DNA from: an uncultured Ruminococcus sp.
GTDB lineage: Bacteria; Bacillota; Clostridia; Oscillospirales; Ruminococcaceae
Assembly: GCA_947173865.1 (NCBI GenBank)
Contig: CAMWGS010000133.1
Location: 1 to 5,902, forward strand
DNA: 5,902 nucleotides
Reading direction: 5' to 3'
Position 1 is the first letter of the stretch; each line of letters begins with the position of its first letter. The notes beneath the pieces were generated by a model that saw nothing but the letters and a program-made list of their open reading frames with translations, had not been told where the DNA came from and searched no databases. Position numbers and translations under genes: made by a program. Below, in pieces: positions 5,278-5,902 of this stretch.

Positions 5278-5902
5278 TTAATTACATATAAATGAGAGAT
5301 ATTCAATAACATCTCCGTTGTCAACAACTCCGTCACCGTTTATGTCGGCAGCTTCAATTTCAGACTTGCTGAGAATTGAAACGCCTTCGGGAAGAAATTT
5401 AAGGCTTTTAAGATACTCATTCAAAAGTGAAATATCATAGAGATTAATTTCACCGTCTTTGTTAATATCACCTCTTACAGACTCGGTAAAACAGTTTGCA
5501 ACAGTCATTGAATTCATATCAATCCAGCCGTCCTCACCATTAATTGTAACAAGTCCGTAACCGTTTTCAATCTTTCTTACATCAACAATCTGACCCGAAG
5601 CAATTTCCGCAATTACTTCACCTGAAGAAGTATAAATACAGGTTGTTTCTTCACCTGAATAATAAAATTCTGCTGATGCTCCTGTTGTCTGGGAAGCAGA
5701 TTCCTTGTTATCAGTTTCAGCTACAGTAATTGTTATAGTTTCTGTAGTAGTGGGTTCCGTTATAGTTTCGGAAGTTGTTGTTTCAGTGGTTGTGGTTTCT
5801 GTCGTGGTCTCAGATGTTGTAGTTTCTGTTGTTGTAGTTTCAGTGGTAACGGCTGCGGTACTAGAATATGTTGGTGTAGGTTCCGGATTTGAAGCTGAGC
5901 AT
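5278..5902 (-). CDS. Secreted-type SH3-dockerin protein (5' end missing)
   Basis: The frame is open from the right edge to the TAA at 5280, giving 207 C-terminal residues; start and signal peptide lie outside. Residues (counted from the window edge) 8-63 form a Pro/Thr/Ser/Glu linker of ETTTT/ETTTS blocks, common in extracellular ruminococcal proteins. Residues about 85-133 look like a bacterial SH3 domain, with CIYTSSGEVIAEI, a basic-to-Gly turn GYGLVTINGEDGWI and two flanking cysteines (88 and 137). Residues 143-206 are a type I dockerin with two calcium-binding repeats, DINKDGEINLYD (145-156) and DINGDGVVDNGD (186-197), each followed by a helix. Dockerins bind cohesin modules of scaffoldins, so the protein is probably exported and joined to a cellulosome or cell-surface complex. 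No catalytic domain is visible here; one may lie upstream. Translation inside the frame from the ATG at 5517 is unlikely because it would cut the SH3 domain. Confidence 0.85.
   Translation of the reverse strand, partial: CSASNPEPTPTYSSTAAVTTETTTTETTTSETTTETTTTETTTSETITEPTTTETITITVAETDNKESASQTTGASAEFYYSGEETTCIYTSSGEVIAEIASGQIVDVRKIENGYGLVTINGEDGWIDMNSMTVANCFTESVRGDINKDGEINLYDISLLNEYLKSLKFLPEGVSILSKSEIEAADINGDGVVDNGDVIEYLSFICN
5725..5847 (-). repeat. Thr/Glu linker with a 42-nt higher-order repeat
   Basis: Inside the dockerin gene, glutamates recur at spacings of 5, 5, 4, 5, 5, 4 and 5 residues. The resulting 14-residue unit ETTTT-ETTTS-ETTT occurs at 5841-5800 and again at 5799-5758 with a single residue change (Thr to Ile), then partly a third time. 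At DNA level the two full copies differ at 11 of 42 positions, 9 of them silent. Such linkers are flexible, often glycosylated spacers between extracellular domains. Confidence 0.8.

Noticed and set aside
5278..5517. A separate 79-residue dockerin protein starting at the ATG at 5517
   Set aside because: The frame is open without a stop to the window edge, and this ATG falls inside the SH3-like domain with no ribosome site before it.
1..5902. CRISPR array, mobile element, phage or tRNA/rRNA genes
   Set aside because: No spaced direct repeats, transposase or integrase motifs, terminal inverted repeats or tRNA-like folds were seen; nearly all bases belong to six minus-strand genes.

Overview
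The window looks like a fragment of a low-to-moderate-GC Firmicute of the Ruminococcus type (Oscillospiraceae). The main clue is a secreted-type protein with a long Thr/Glu linker, an SH3-like domain and a C-terminal type I dockerin, an architecture typical of fibre-degrading, cellulosome-building ruminococci. Shine-Dalgarno sites are strong (AGGAG/GGAGG type), and all six genes lie on the minus strand, so transcription runs from right to left. The genus assignment is an inference.

In order of transcription: (1) 5902-5278, the 3' part of the dockerin protein, whose N-terminus lies beyond the window. (2) 5258-4290, prmA, ribosomal protein L11 methyltransferase, starting 19 nt after the dockerin gene stop and ended by a clear intrinsic terminator (4283-4242). 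(3) A near-consensus sigma-A promoter (TTGACA, 17 nt, TAAAAT; 4218-4190) starts a new unit. (4) About 4115-2958, an unrecognised cytoplasmic protein of about 385 aa, probably starting at TTG. (5) A hairpin between 2959 and 2912. (6) 2871-1918, a distant relative of the U32 peptidase / UbiU-UbiV group with clustered cysteines. (7) 1889-336, guaA, GMP synthase, 28 nt after the previous gene and with a start corrected to the codon behind its Shine-Dalgarno site. (8) A strong intrinsic terminator (326-287). (9) 271-1, the N-terminal membrane part of a cardiolipin synthase, running off the left end.

The genes are mostly housekeeping (GMP synthesis, ribosomal protein methylation, cardiolipin synthesis) mixed with one extracellular dockerin protein and two poorly characterised proteins. 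There is no sign of a mobile element, CRISPR array, RNA gene or defence system, and no gene-free stretch over 300 bases. The points worth a second look are the regulatory layout at the guaA/cls junction, the well-preserved promoter in front of an unknown gene, the plus-oriented hairpin at 2912-2959, the possible Fe-S site of the U32-like protein, and the 14-residue higher-order repeat in the dockerin protein linker.
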